Shown piece after piece: positions 49,448 through 57,093 of a stretch of DNA of 58,224 nt (its first letter is position 1; each line of letters opens with the position of its first letter). Under the pieces are notes generated by a model. The model was not told the DNA's origin, ran no database searches, and saw only the letters and a list, made by a program, of their open reading frames with translations. Location of the stretch: the IMG/VR virus record IMGVR_UViG_3300042924_004594, positions 1 through 58,224 of that record. The stretch is one strand, 5' to 3'. The translations under genes were made by a program, and so were the position numbers. Source of the DNA: a virus.

Positions 49448-49801
49448 ATGGTGTTACGGGAGATCCGTGAACAGCGCGTCACCTCTGTGCTTTTGAAACA
49501 GCCAAGTTCCTATCCCCTTCCCGACGAAATTGCCATGAATGCGTCCAAAGAGATCGTTCATGTGATGACACGGGGCGGGAAATCAAAAACAGGTTCAACA
49601 AAATCAGGTCCCGGGCAATGGTTTACCCGGGATTCGATCCGATATTCTGCGGATCGAGCAGTGAGCCATATGGCCACCGCAATGATGATGTTGGACGGGA
49701 ATAAAAAAGAGGACAAAGAGGGCATCGTCGGGCACCTACAGAGAGCTTTATGCAGGGCCGCGATGGTTCTTTATAAAATAAGAAAGGGTCAGAAAAAATG
49801 A
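49448..49801 (+). CDS. Hypothetical helical protein (117 aa)
   Basis: I prefer ATG 49448 over an in-frame TTG two codons earlier. The sequence is helical with SADRAVSHMATAMMMLDGNK and GIVGHLQRALCRAAMVLYKI. The HLxRAL...M pattern is loosely like DUF5664 nucleotide hydrolases and other small phage proteins, but the supporting acidic residues of a hydrolase are not visible. Function unknown. Its stop overlaps the next gene's start. Confidence 0.5.
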   Translation: MVLREIREQRVTSVLLKQPSSYPLPDEIAMNASKEIVHVMTRGGKSKTGSTKSGPGQWFTRDSIRYSADRAVSHMATAMMMLDGNKKEDKEGIVGHLQRALCRAAMVLYKIRKGQKK

Positions 49802-50055
49802 AAGCTAAGAGTAAGGTAACAATTTACAACAGAAAGACGGGGAAAGATGTAGGTCAAATCAAGGTTTTGGACGTAAGGGAGTCTGATACCGTCGAGATCG
49901 ATCTTCAGATGGAAGACGATGTGTATGACCAGTTTGTCTATTTCGGAAAGAAAGATGCTACGAAGGACGATTTTTTCAGCATCGCCTTCAAAAAGATGCT
50001 GGCCGAGACAATTCAAGATTTAAAGAAAAAGAAGAAATGGGGGCACAATGATTAA
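49798..50055 (+). CDS. Hypothetical protein (85 aa)
   Basis: ATGA overlap with the gene before it. The first half forms beta strands (SKVTIYNRKTGKDVGQIKVL, TVEIDLQMEDDVYDQFVYFG) and the second half a lysine-rich helix (LAETIQDLKKKKKWGHND). I do not recognise a family. It is probably one of several small early proteins; some such proteins bind host factors, but nothing here shows it. Confidence 0.5.
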   Translation: MKAKSKVTIYNRKTGKDVGQIKVLDVRESDTVEIDLQMEDDVYDQFVYFGKKDATKDDFFSIAFKKMLAETIQDLKKKKKWGHND

Positions 50056-50245
50056 TACCTTTTTGATGAGTATCTTTCTCTGGCTAGCTCAACGCTGGTT
50101 TGGGTTTACCGACATCTACTGCCCGAATGATCAGGTAGAAGCGATCATCTTTGCGGTAGACAAAAAGCAACATCAGGACGCCATAAGGTCTGCCGCCAAA
50201 TTCATATATGAAATCAAAGAAGAAAGAACAGGCTTCGGCGTTTGA
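50048..50245 (+). CDS. Hypothetical membrane-associated protein (65 aa)
   Basis: GGGGG lies just before the ATG at 50048. The N-terminal stretch MINTFLMSIFLWLAQRWFGF is hydrophobic enough to be a membrane anchor. The rest is soluble, with VEAIIFAVDKKQHQDAIRSA and a helical end. Family unknown. It overlaps the genes on both sides. Confidence 0.5.
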   Translation: MINTFLMSIFLWLAQRWFGFTDIYCPNDQVEAIIFAVDKKQHQDAIRSAAKFIYEIKEERTGFGV

Positions 50246-50360
50246 CGTCGAAGTACCTGAATTATCTAAACGGAATAACTACGGATATCCCATATGGACG
50301 AAATTAGAAATACAGCGAATGAAGCTCCAAATCGAGAAGTCGAAATTGGAGAAGAAGTAG
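50208..50360 (+). CDS. Small basic hypothetical protein (50 aa)
   Basis: Open frame from ATG 50208 with a basic start (MKSKKKEQASAFDVEVPELS) and a Lys/Glu helical end (RMKLQIEKSKLEKK). It overlaps the 65-aa gene by 38 nt and the coiled-coil gene by 67 nt in other frames. Long overlaps like this are unusual, so this gene or its neighbour's chosen start may be wrong. Confidence 0.35.
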   Translation: MKSKKKEQASAFDVEVPELSKRNNYGYPIWTKLEIQRMKLQIEKSKLEKK

Positions 50361-50548
50361 CCGACGTCTTTAACCCAATCTTTATGAGAACATCAGAACA
50401 AATACTCGAGCTCGGTCTCCGGCAAATGCGCGAGGAGAACGAATCCCTATCAACAGAGAACCGTCGTCTTAAAGACGAGATACGGACTCTCATCGAGCAA
50501 GCCCGCCGTGCCGGGTTTGTAGGTGCTACCAAAGACAAGCATCCGTGA
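50294..50548 (+). CDS. Coiled-coil hypothetical protein (84 aa)
   Basis: An acidic N-terminus (IRNTANEAPNREVEIGEEV) is followed by a long coiled coil (SEQILELGLRQMREENESLS, ENRRLKDEIRTLIEQARRAG). No clear ribosome site precedes ATG 50294; an internal ATG at 50383 would give a shorter protein beginning MRTSEQIL. Likely a dimer. Role unknown. Confidence 0.5.
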   Translation: MDEIRNTANEAPNREVEIGEEVADVFNPIFMRTSEQILELGLRQMREENESLSTENRRLKDEIRTLIEQARRAGFVGATKDKHP

Positions 50549-50697
50549 GCCAACTGGAATTCCCATTTATGAAAGACCTTTACCCAACTACCGAAGCAAC
50601 TACCCAGGGTACAACCACAACCGTGAATTACACCTTTGGTGCTGCGATTGAAAGCGTAAGCACCACAACTCACACAACGAAAGGAAACTCAGAATGA
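50545..50697 (+). CDS. Short Thr-rich hypothetical protein (50 aa)
   Basis: GTG at 50545 overlaps the previous stop (GTGA), and the stop overlaps the next ATG. Composition is extremely Thr-rich (TTEATTQGTTTTVNYTFGAA). The two tight overlaps argue for a real gene, although it could be a translated linker. I recognise no family. Confidence 0.4.
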   Translation: MSQLEFPFMKDLYPTTEATTQGTTTTVNYTFGAAIESVSTTTHTTKGNSE

Positions 50698-50930
50698 GCG
50701 TAGACGTAAGAGTACGCATCTCAGCGGTCGAGGGTGAACTCAAGTTTGAAGTTCACACTGATCACATGGATGCACAACCGGTCGAAAAGACGGTGGCTGA
50801 GGAACTCAAGGGCCTCACCTGCCGGATGCTTGACCTATATCTCGAAACCCTCAAGGAACCCAAAGAAGAAATCCAAGCCGAATGCGAAACATTGCCATCG
50901 ATTTCGAGTCCTACTACGACAACGAGCTGA
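50694..50930 (+). CDS. Hypothetical protein (78 aa)
   Basis: Starts at ATG 50694 with AAAGGAAA upstream. Short beta strands (SVDVRVRISAVEGELKFEVH) and a helical segment (VAEELKGLTCRMLDLYLETL) end in a Pro/Thr tail. It overlaps the DNA polymerase start by 49 nt. Function unknown. Confidence 0.5.
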   Translation: MSVDVRVRISAVEGELKFEVHTDHMDAQPVEKTVAEELKGLTCRMLDLYLETLKEPKEEIQAECETLPSISSPTTTTS

Positions 50931-52642
50931 GCATTAAAACGCTCGGCCAGTGGCACTACCTACGCGATCCGCGTGGGGAGATCTACATGGTGTCGATGGT
51001 TGGTGACGGTATTGAGCCGTATTGCGGTCCCGTGGACAAAGCTCCTTGGGACAAGATCGACGGCTGCCGGTGGATTGCGCACAACTACAGCTTCGACGGA
51101 GCCTGTGTTGAGGCTCTTGGTGACCGAATCAAGTCGAAGCCCGCGGATTTCTTCTGCACGGCCAATCTTGCGGCTTACCTTGGGTCTCCTAGGGATCTCG
51201 AGGGCGCCTGCACGAACCTCCTTGGTAAGGAGATTTCGAAGGATCCTCGTAAAAAGATGAAGGGCAAGAAGTGGTCTGATATCGTCAATACTGAGTTCGC
51301 AGAAGAGATGACGCAATACGCTTTGTCTGACTCCGTGAGTTGTTTAGAGCTCTACAAGAAGTACGGATCGGAGATGCCGGAAATCGAGCGCAAGTTATCC
51401 AAGCATACGATTGAGATGGCGTGGAAGGGTTTTGCGATTGACCAACCCTTGGTTAAGGACGGCATCAAGAAGCTAGATAAAATCAAGTGGGAAGCAGAAC
51501 AGAAGCTCCCCTGGATGGACAAAGGAGATGGCGTTGTTCTCTCCATCAAGAATTTCAGGGCCGAGTGTATCAACCAAGGTATCCCCTGGCCTGATTCTCT
51601 TTCAGAAGATTCGGAAGAGTGTGCGGTATGGGAAAAGAAATACGGTGACAAGGTTCCCTTTGTTGCCGCCATGCGGGATTGGAGAAAATCCAATTCCTAC
51701 TTGGTCAAGATGAAGGTGCTCGATTCTCGTGTGCGTCCAGATATGACGGCGTCTTACGGCATGAAGTTCTTTGGGGCACATACAGGTCGGTTTAGTGGAG
51801 ATAGCCGCTTTAACGTCCAGAATCTGCCCAGGGAGCCACATTTCGGAGTCGATATGCGGGGCTGTATCATTCCTCGCCCAGGCAAGAAGTTCATCGTTTG
51901 CGATCTTTCCCAGATTGAGCCCAGGGTTCTGGCTTGGTTGTCCGGGAATACAACCCTCCTAGAGGCCGTCCGTAACGGATATGGCATCTACGAAGCCTTT
52001 GCCATCTCAGCCAATCTCTGGAACGGAGAAAAAGGAACACTTAAGAAAACCAATACAGCCATGTACCAGCTTGCCAAGGCAATGGTGCTGGGTCTTGGGT
52101 ACGGCGCAGGAGCCAAGAAATTCGCCTACATGGCCAACACAGCATACGGCCTGGAGATCGACGAAGCACAAGCGGCAAACATTGTTAGAACATACCGATC
52201 CAAGAATCACCACGTCGTCAATTTCTGGAAGAAGTTAGAGACGGCTTACAAACAATCCAAAGCAGACGGACAATACGAGATCGAGCTTCCCTCCTGGAGA
52301 AGCCTCAGATACCGCAACATCCGCACACAAAACCTCGCAAGCGGATACGCGGGATACACAGCTCAGACCGTCATGGGTGGTCCTCACGTCAATTTCTACG
52401 GTGGGAACTTATGTAATAACACCGTTCAGGCAACAGCCCGGGATGTCATGGCCGAATGCATCCTACGACTCGAAAAGGCTGGCCTACCCCTTGTCCTTCA
52501 CGTTCACGACGAAGCCGTTGTGGAGGTCGACAAGGATGTGAAACCAAAAGATGTGGAAATGTTGATGTCGGTAACCCCGGACTGGTTACAAGGCTGCCCG
52601 GTCGCAGCCGAGGCCGTGGAAACCGACAGATACGTTAAATAG
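50882..52642 (+). CDS. Family A DNA polymerase (586 aa)
   Basis: The N-terminal 3'-5' exonuclease has AIDFESYYD (Exo I), IAHNYSFDGACVE (Exo II) and MTQYALSDSVSCLELY (Exo III), so proofreading is likely. The polymerase domain has motif A CDLSQIEPRVLAWLSG (about 339-354), motif B MYQLAKAMVLGLGYGAG (about 393-410, lacking the usual Arg before the Lys) and motif C HVHDEAVVEV (about 538-547). It is shorter than T7 gp5 (704 aa). It should replicate the phage DNA together with the PrimPol-helicase encoded just downstream. Confidence 0.9.
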   Translation: MRNIAIDFESYYDNELSIKTLGQWHYLRDPRGEIYMVSMVGDGIEPYCGPVDKAPWDKIDGCRWIAHNYSFDGACVEALGDRIKSKPADFFCTANLAAYLGSPRDLEGACTNLLGKEISKDPRKKMKGKKWSDIVNTEFAEEMTQYALSDSVSCLELYKKYGSEMPEIERKLSKHTIEMAWKGFAIDQPLVKDGIKKLDKIKWEAEQKLPWMDKGDGVVLSIKNFRAECINQGIPWPDSLSEDSEECAVWEKKYGDKVPFVAAMRDWRKSNSYLVKMKVLDSRVRPDMTASYGMKFFGAHTGRFSGDSRFNVQNLPREPHFGVDMRGCIIPRPGKKFIVCDLSQIEPRVLAWLSGNTTLLEAVRNGYGIYEAFAISANLWNGEKGTLKKTNTAMYQLAKAMVLGLGYGAGAKKFAYMANTAYGLEIDEAQAANIVRTYRSKNHHVVNFWKKLETAYKQSKADGQYEIELPSWRSLRYRNIRTQNLASGYAGYTAQTVMGGPHVNFYGGNLCNNTVQATARDVMAECILRLEKAGLPLVLHVHDEAVVEVDKDVKPKDVEMLMSVTPDWLQGCPVAAEAVETDRYVK

Positions 52643-52653
52643 GAGTAAATAAA

Positions 52654-52827
52654 ATGGATAACGCGAGGTACATAGTGTTGAGAGACGGTTCAAGAGTGTC
52701 CGATAGGACGCACCGGAGCAAATTGGATGCACAAGTCGAGGCTGATTACTGGCACGATATTGTCAGGAGGTGGCCGGACGGGTCTGTAATCCGAATCGAA
52801 ACCATATTCTTTAAAAGCCGGGAGTAA
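52654..52827 (+). CDS. Small hypothetical protein (57 aa)
   Basis: ATG at 52654 with AGGAG 9 nt upstream. The sequence MDNARYIVLRDGSRVSDRTH then DAQVEADYWHDIVRRWPDGS and the ending RIETIFFKSRE is compact and mixed alpha/beta. Similar small proteins lie between phage polymerase and helicase genes, but I cannot name a function. Confidence 0.55.
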   Translation: MDNARYIVLRDGSRVSDRTHRSKLDAQVEADYWHDIVRRWPDGSVIRIETIFFKSRE

Positions 52828-52831
52828 GGCC

Positions 52832-54949
52832 ATGAGTCTTTACGCCCTGAAGAACCTGGCTTCCCTGGAGGTCACTCCAGTCGACGCCTGGCTTCATACA
52901 ACCCCACTACCCAACATGACCAAGGAGGAGTTTTCCTCCTGGTCTACCAACCCCTCGACGGACTGGCTGTTTGTGTCCGGCTTTGAGGGTCGTGCGCCCA
53001 ACCTCCGGGTCTCCCGTGAGAACCAGGCGGTCAAGATGCACGCCCTTGTAGCTGACTACGACGCCCAGATTACAGCTGAGGAAATGCTTGAGGGTCTAAC
53101 CCGTCGCTCAAAAGCCGGGATGAAACCCGCCTACGCTCACCGAACAATTAGTGGTGGGGTAAGAGTTATCTGGCTGTTTGAGAAACCCGTAGCCATCGCA
53201 CCTGGGATATTTGATCCCTTCATCACTCGTCTGATGAAGGAGCTCAATGTCCGTAAGCTGTTCCCTGGACTGGATGACAACATCCGTAAGCCAGAACAGT
53301 ACTACGCCTGGAATCCTCCAGCCACCGAGGTAAGCGATAACCGAGTTAAGTTTGATACCCTCTGTGCTCTTCTAGCTTCAGCCTTCGATGCTTCTCACCG
53401 CTACCGTGGTGAGGGAGATACCGAGATCCCCGTTGAGAAGATCAAGGAACGGGTTGAAAGCCTGTTTCCTGGTCGACTCCGTGGAACGCTAGATATTAAC
53501 GGGCGTTGTAACGCTTTTTGGTCTCCGGATTCTACCAATCCGTCGGCTTGTATCGTTACGGCAACCGGGATGGTCTCATTCTCGCAGGATCGGGCGTTTT
53601 ATCCGTGGGCAGATATCTTGGGTGCGGATTGGGTCGATGAATTTAACAACACTCGTCTGGGCGGACCTCTGGGTTCGTACTGGTACGACGGAAGTAAGTA
53701 TTGGCGCCGCGATATGGAAGGCAGTTGGAGAGACGCACCCTCAGAGACAGCTCGCAAGGATATTGCAGGCTTGTTCGGTTTAAGTCTCACCAGCGATGCC
53801 CGAGGAGATATGTCGGAGACCGACGAAGCCATGCTTCGCATTCGGGAAAACCGACGTGTCGATGCCACCGGCCCCGTGCTCTACAGCCATGAGGAGCTCG
53901 TGCGATTTGGCAGTCGATGCATCCTCAACACCTCCAGGGTAAAAGTGATGCCGCCCAGCAACACTCCTGGAGAGTGGGGCGAGCACTTCCCTTGGACAGC
54001 GAGTCTGTTGGATGAGTTCTTTGATCCGTCTGACAGTCTCCAGTACTTCCTGGCCTGGCTGAAACGGTTCTATACCACAGCCAGCGCCGGGGCCCCTGCT
54101 CAGGGACAAGCGGTATTTATTGCGGGACCAGTGGAGCAGGGGAAGACCCTAATCGGCACCAAGATCGTGGCGGCACTTATGGGTGGAGGTTGCGATGCCT
54201 CCTCTCACATCAGTGGTGGGGATCAGTTCAATAACGAGCTCTTCGAAGTCGGCGTGCTCAACATTGACGATACCGTCGCTTCGACCAGCTACGAGAAGCA
54301 TCTCCTCTTCACCAACTCGATCAAGAAGTTCGTCGCCAACACTCAGCACCGCCACCGTGCGATGCGGGAGAATCCAACGACGATCAACTGGATCGGGCGG
54401 ATCATCTTCACGCTGAATGATGACCCCGAATCGATGAGGGCGATCCCCTACACCGACACCTCCATCCTGGACAAGATCATGCTCTTCAAAGCGAGGCACC
54501 GGAAGTTCCCCTTCCCTCCCCGCCAGGAGATCGATCGGATCTTAGCCAGAGAGTTGCCCAACTTTGCCCGCTGGCTCCTGGACTGGACGCCGGCGTCGCA
54601 TCTGGAAGGCACCAACCGGTTCGGCGTAACGAATTATCATCACCCCGACATTTTGGAAGATACGAGAACAACCCACCCTAACCACGCTTTCTCCGAACTC
54701 CTCGATAAGTACCTCATCAATTACAAAATCGCGGCGAACGGGAAAAACCCAAAACAGTGGGTTGGTTCAGCGACCGACCTACTCAACAACATGCTTAATG
54801 ATGCCGAACTCGAAAAGCTCGCGCGTCATTACGTTTCAAGTCCGGACCGCATGGGTCAGAGATTGGCCAAAATTATGGCCATCCGGCCCGAGCAGGTTAT
54901 CCGGCGCAAATCAGGAGGAAAAATAACATGGGAAATCAATCTGGAGTAA
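52832..54949 (+). CDS. Primase-helicase: PrimPol-like N-terminus and SF3 helicase (705 aa)
   Basis: The N-terminal part has MHALVADYDAQIT (an acidic Asp-x-Asp pair near residue 75-77) and HRTISGGVRVIWLFEK (about 101-116), as in archaeo-eukaryotic primase folds. The C-terminal half is an SF3/D5-like ATPase: Walker A FIAGPVEQGKTLIG (near 430), Walker B GVLNIDDTVAS (near 475), and an Asn/Asp sensor segment (IIFTLNDDPESM). One protein may make primers and unwind DNA for the neighbouring polymerase. The ATG is 4 nt past the 57-aa gene's stop. Confidence 0.8.
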   Translation: MSLYALKNLASLEVTPVDAWLHTTPLPNMTKEEFSSWSTNPSTDWLFVSGFEGRAPNLRVSRENQAVKMHALVADYDAQITAEEMLEGLTRRSKAGMKPAYAHRTISGGVRVIWLFEKPVAIAPGIFDPFITRLMKELNVRKLFPGLDDNIRKPEQYYAWNPPATEVSDNRVKFDTLCALLASAFDASHRYRGEGDTEIPVEKIKERVESLFPGRLRGTLDINGRCNAFWSPDSTNPSACIVTATGMVSFSQDRAFYPWADILGADWVDEFNNTRLGGPLGSYWYDGSKYWRRDMEGSWRDAPSETARKDIAGLFGLSLTSDARGDMSETDEAMLRIRENRRVDATGPVLYSHEELVRFGSRCILNTSRVKVMPPSNTPGEWGEHFPWTASLLDEFFDPSDSLQYFLAWLKRFYTTASAGAPAQGQAVFIAGPVEQGKTLIGTKIVAALMGGGCDASSHISGGDQFNNELFEVGVLNIDDTVASTSYEKHLLFTNSIKKFVANTQHRHRAMRENPTTINWIGRIIFTLNDDPESMRAIPYTDTSILDKIMLFKARHRKFPFPPRQEIDRILARELPNFARWLLDWTPASHLEGTNRFGVTNYHHPDILEDTRTTHPNHAFSELLDKYLINYKIAANGKNPKQWVGSATDLLNNMLNDAELEKLARHYVSSPDRMGQRLAKIMAIRPEQVIRRKSGGKITWEINLE

Positions 54950-55584
54950 TCGAGCCACAGAGATCGGTGGCACCACTATTCAGCACCCCGCTGTTCATCT
55001 CGCAGCTGGGACAACCCGATAGCCAATCTGTCGCGGTCGTTAAACAGGCGGATATGCGTCGCGTTAAAGCCAACAACGGATGGGCTTCCGTCGACACCAG
55101 GATCCTGGACGTCCCGGACATGCAGTATCTGAAGGCATCCATCCTCCGGGAGATCAGCGCGTATGCGTTTGAAGCTCTCGGCCTAAAGAGAAAGTACCAG
55201 TTCCAAATTACCAACTCTTGGGTCATGAAACATCAGAAGGGCGACTTTGCCCACGGCCACGCACACGAGAACTCACTGATCTCGGGTGTCTACTATGTAG
55301 AGACGTACGAGAACAGCGGTCCAATCCTGTTCTCCAAGTCCTACAAAGACTTCAACTTATTCCCTGCCTTCTTCGGCTGGGAGTTTGAGAAGAGAGACAT
55401 CCTGAATGCAGACGTGTGGCCTGTGCTGCCCAAGAACGGAATGTTGGTTCTGTTCCCCTCTCACCTGTCGCATCACGTGGAACCGAGTCAGGCAGACGCC
55501 GACCGCTACTGCATCGCCTTCAACGTGTTTGTGAAAGGTAAGTTCGGCTCAGAAGAAACCTTCAGTGCCCTGGAGATTCTATGA
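54928..55584 (+). CDS. 2-oxoglutarate/Fe(II) oxygenase, TIGR02466-like (218 aa)
   Basis: AGGAGG precedes the ATG at 54928. The family pattern is seen: FSTPLFISQLGQPDSQSV at the start, ITNSWVMKHQKGDFAHGHAH with the iron-binding His region, ENSLISGVYYVETYENSGPI, and NGMLVLFPSHLSHHVEPS with the distal His and Ser/Arg site for 2OG. Such genes are frequent in aquatic phages; the substrate is not known and a hydroxylase acting on protein or nucleic acid is possible. It overlaps the primase gene end by 22 nt. Confidence 0.8.
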   Translation: MGNQSGVIEPQRSVAPLFSTPLFISQLGQPDSQSVAVVKQADMRRVKANNGWASVDTRILDVPDMQYLKASILREISAYAFEALGLKRKYQFQITNSWVMKHQKGDFAHGHAHENSLISGVYYVETYENSGPILFSKSYKDFNLFPAFFGWEFEKRDILNADVWPVLPKNGMLVLFPSHLSHHVEPSQADADRYCIAFNVFVKGKFGSEETFSALEIL

Positions 55585-55709
55585 AGGGTCTGCTTATTTG
55601 CGCCACTGTCGTCGTTTTCCTGGTGATCGTACCGGTGTTCGTCGCTTTTGGATTGTGGTTTAAGGACCGCAAAGACGAAGAGCGGAAAGGGTATTGGGAC
55701 CCAGAATGA
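55581..55709 (+). CDS. Single-pass membrane peptide (42 aa)
   Basis: Coupled to the oxygenase gene by an ATGA overlap. The sequence MKGLLICATVVVFLVIVPVF then VAFGLWFKDRKD is one transmembrane segment with a charged C-terminal tail (DEERKGYWDPE). It is short for a holin, and no partner is visible beside it. Function unknown. Confidence 0.55.
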   Translation: MKGLLICATVVVFLVIVPVFVAFGLWFKDRKDEERKGYWDPE

Positions 55710-55876
55710 GAAAGAAAAAACGAATCCGAAACATCACGGTTCGAAAACCGTGGTACGTCGAAAACAAGTTTGGCGTGTGGAAAACCTCCCCTTTTGGGGT
55801 TTGTGAAAGAGTCCGGCAACAACGTCCTGGCTTTTTTACCCGCCTATTGAGGTGGTTTTTGGAGCAGTTAAACTAA
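55706..55876 (+). CDS. Small basic hypothetical protein (56 aa)
   Basis: ATG at 55706 overlaps the previous stop (ATGA). The sequence is highly basic and aromatic (MRKKKRIRNITVRKPWYVEN, WKTSPFGVCERVRQQRP) and ends in an amphipathic helix (FFTRLLRWFLEQLN). DNA or RNA binding is plausible. No family is recognised. Confidence 0.5.
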   Translation: MRKKKRIRNITVRKPWYVENKFGVWKTSPFGVCERVRQQRPGFFTRLLRWFLEQLN

Positions 55877-55880
55877 CTCG

Positions 55881-56120
55881 ATGACGCTGGATCAGATCAA
55901 AGGTTTCTCCAATTCCGTATCCACTTGGATCATTAACGGAATGAAGACGGCTACGGATGAACAGCGTGCTGCGAGATATGCCATCTGTCAGGCGTGTCCA
56001 AACTTCGATCAGCGAGTATTCGGAGGTCATGGAGTTTGCAAGATTTGTGGGTGCAATATGCGTACCAAAACTGTGTTCCCCCACGAGAAATGTCCCATTG
56101 ATAAATGGGGAAAGGTTTAA
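55881..56120 (+). CDS. Zinc-ribbon-like small protein (79 aa)
   Basis: Five Cys residues in zinc-site spacing: ICQACPNFDQ, VCKICGCNMRTK and HEKCPIDKWG. The N-terminus is helical (LDQIKGFSNSVSTWIINGM). Similar zinc-binding phage proteins of unknown role exist. It may bind nucleic acid. It is followed by the HNH-like gene. Confidence 0.6.
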   Translation: MTLDQIKGFSNSVSTWIINGMKTATDEQRAARYAICQACPNFDQRVFGGHGVCKICGCNMRTKTVFPHEKCPIDKWGKV

Positions 56121-56122
56121 CC

Positions 56123-56353
56123 ATGCCGCTAGGTAAAAGAGATTACGCCAAGGAATACCGGGAGTATCACGGTAAGCCTGATCAACTCAAACGTCGTGCT
56201 GGTCGTAACGCTGCTCGTCGATCGATGACTAAACGTCGTGGTTTGGCTGCTATGCGTGGAAAAGACGTCAATCACAAGGACGGCAATACCATGAATAATG
56301 CAGCGTCGAACCTGAATCTTGAGTCAAAAAGCGTGAATCGCGGTAGGAAGTAG
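56123..56353 (+). CDS. HNH-like small basic phage protein (76 aa)
   Basis: ATG at 56123 has AAAGG upstream and is preferred over an ATG at 56105 within the previous gene. Motifs: PLGKRDYAKEYREYHGKPDQ, RRAGRNAARRSMTKR, and GKDVNHKDGNTMNNAASNLN, which has the Asn-His-x-Asp-Gly-Asn core of HNH nucleases but only one such half. The pattern is widespread in aquatic phages. It may be a nuclease or a structural DNA binder. Confidence 0.65.
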   Translation: MPLGKRDYAKEYREYHGKPDQLKRRAGRNAARRSMTKRRGLAAMRGKDVNHKDGNTMNNAASNLNLESKSVNRGRK

Positions 56354-56383
56354 TATTGACTAATTCCTGACAGTATTTAATAT
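56354..56383 (+). promoter_or_regulatory. Late-type promoter of the right-end gene group
   Basis: TATTGAC-N8-GACAGTA (56354-56375) on the plus strand, with TTGACT (56356-56361), 16-nt spacer and TAATAT (56378-56383). Seven nt to the ATG at 56391. It is the only clear plus-strand copy of the element, so the six genes after it probably belong with the late (structural) regulon. Confidence 0.7.
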
Positions 56384-56390
56384 AAACCCT

Positions 56391-56711
56391 ATGTCACAAC
56401 CCTCTAGCAGCGACAACGAGAATTATTCTTTACGCAAAATAAATCAGCTAGCTTTTGATGCTGAAAAGGATTCAAGCCTTTCCCTGGGTCAGCACGGAGC
56501 TGTTTACAAGACTGCTGCGGGTGCCCTTTCCGGCGGGCCTTGGGGTGCAATCCAAGCGACTGCTGCTGCCGTGGTCAATGTAACCTCGGGCAACTGGACG
56601 AACAGTGACGCAACGACGGCCGTTGATATCGCAGCGGGAGCAACGATCTTTGGGAACTTTACCGCAATCACTCTCACCAGCGGCAAAATCATCGCTTACA
56701 AAAGCGCCTAA
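56391..56711 (+). CDS. Small structural-type protein (106 aa)
   Basis: An Asn/Ser-rich N-terminus (SQPSSSDNENYSLRKINQLA) leads to a beta-rich C-terminal part with GGPWGAIQATAAAVVNVTSG and NFTAITLTSGKIIAYKSA. The final GxFTxITLxSGKxIAYxxx pattern is common in small aquatic-phage proteins I believe to be virion components. The late promoter is directly upstream. Confidence 0.6.
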   Translation: MSQPSSSDNENYSLRKINQLAFDAEKDSSLSLGQHGAVYKTAAGALSGGPWGAIQATAAAVVNVTSGNWTNSDATTAVDIAAGATIFGNFTAITLTSGKIIAYKSA

Positions 56712-56717
56712 ACGGCC

Positions 56718-57089
56718 ATGCCGAAACTCGGCGTAGGCTTAAACTTGTCGGTTCCTAGGGTTGGTGGTGGGGCTGCGCCTAGCAACATTCCTCTGTCGAC
56801 AACTAATATAAATATCACATACAGCGGAGCGACAAGAACGCTTGTAAAGATAAGCGACACTTTCTGGTATAACGAAAGATACGGCCCCAATGATCCTGGT
56901 GGTTGCGAAGTTGACAGGTTCGCCTTGCAATACACGAATTCACAATGGGAGTTTTCAACCTATTTTAGTTTTTTGGAAGATGGAAGTTGCACACCAGGGG
57001 GGCTTGAATTAAAGGCAACAAACGCAGAGGCATCTTCCTCAATCCCTGTGTCGAGCTGGTCTCCTTCCATCACCATAACCGCTGCTTGA
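56718..57089 (+). CDS. Beta-rich putative small adhesin (123 aa)
   Basis: Begins with GVGLNLSVPRVGGGAAPSNI, followed by strands INITYSGATRTLVKISDTFW and WEFSTYFSFLEDGSCTPGGL, and ends SWSPSITITAA. The layout and ending resemble the 107-aa fibre-type protein at 32142 (ending LTITAS), but the sequences share little identity. It is probably a virion surface protein, with unknown receptor. Confidence 0.5.
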   Translation: MPKLGVGLNLSVPRVGGGAAPSNIPLSTTNINITYSGATRTLVKISDTFWYNERYGPNDPGGCEVDRFALQYTNSQWEFSTYFSFLEDGSCTPGGLELKATNAEASSSIPVSSWSPSITITAA

Positions 57090-57093
57090 TAAT

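Noticed and set aside
49442-49801. dATP/dGTP diphosphohydrolase (DUF5664)
   Set aside because: Only the HLxRAL helix is similar. The catalytic acidic residues cannot be seen, so it was left hypothetical.
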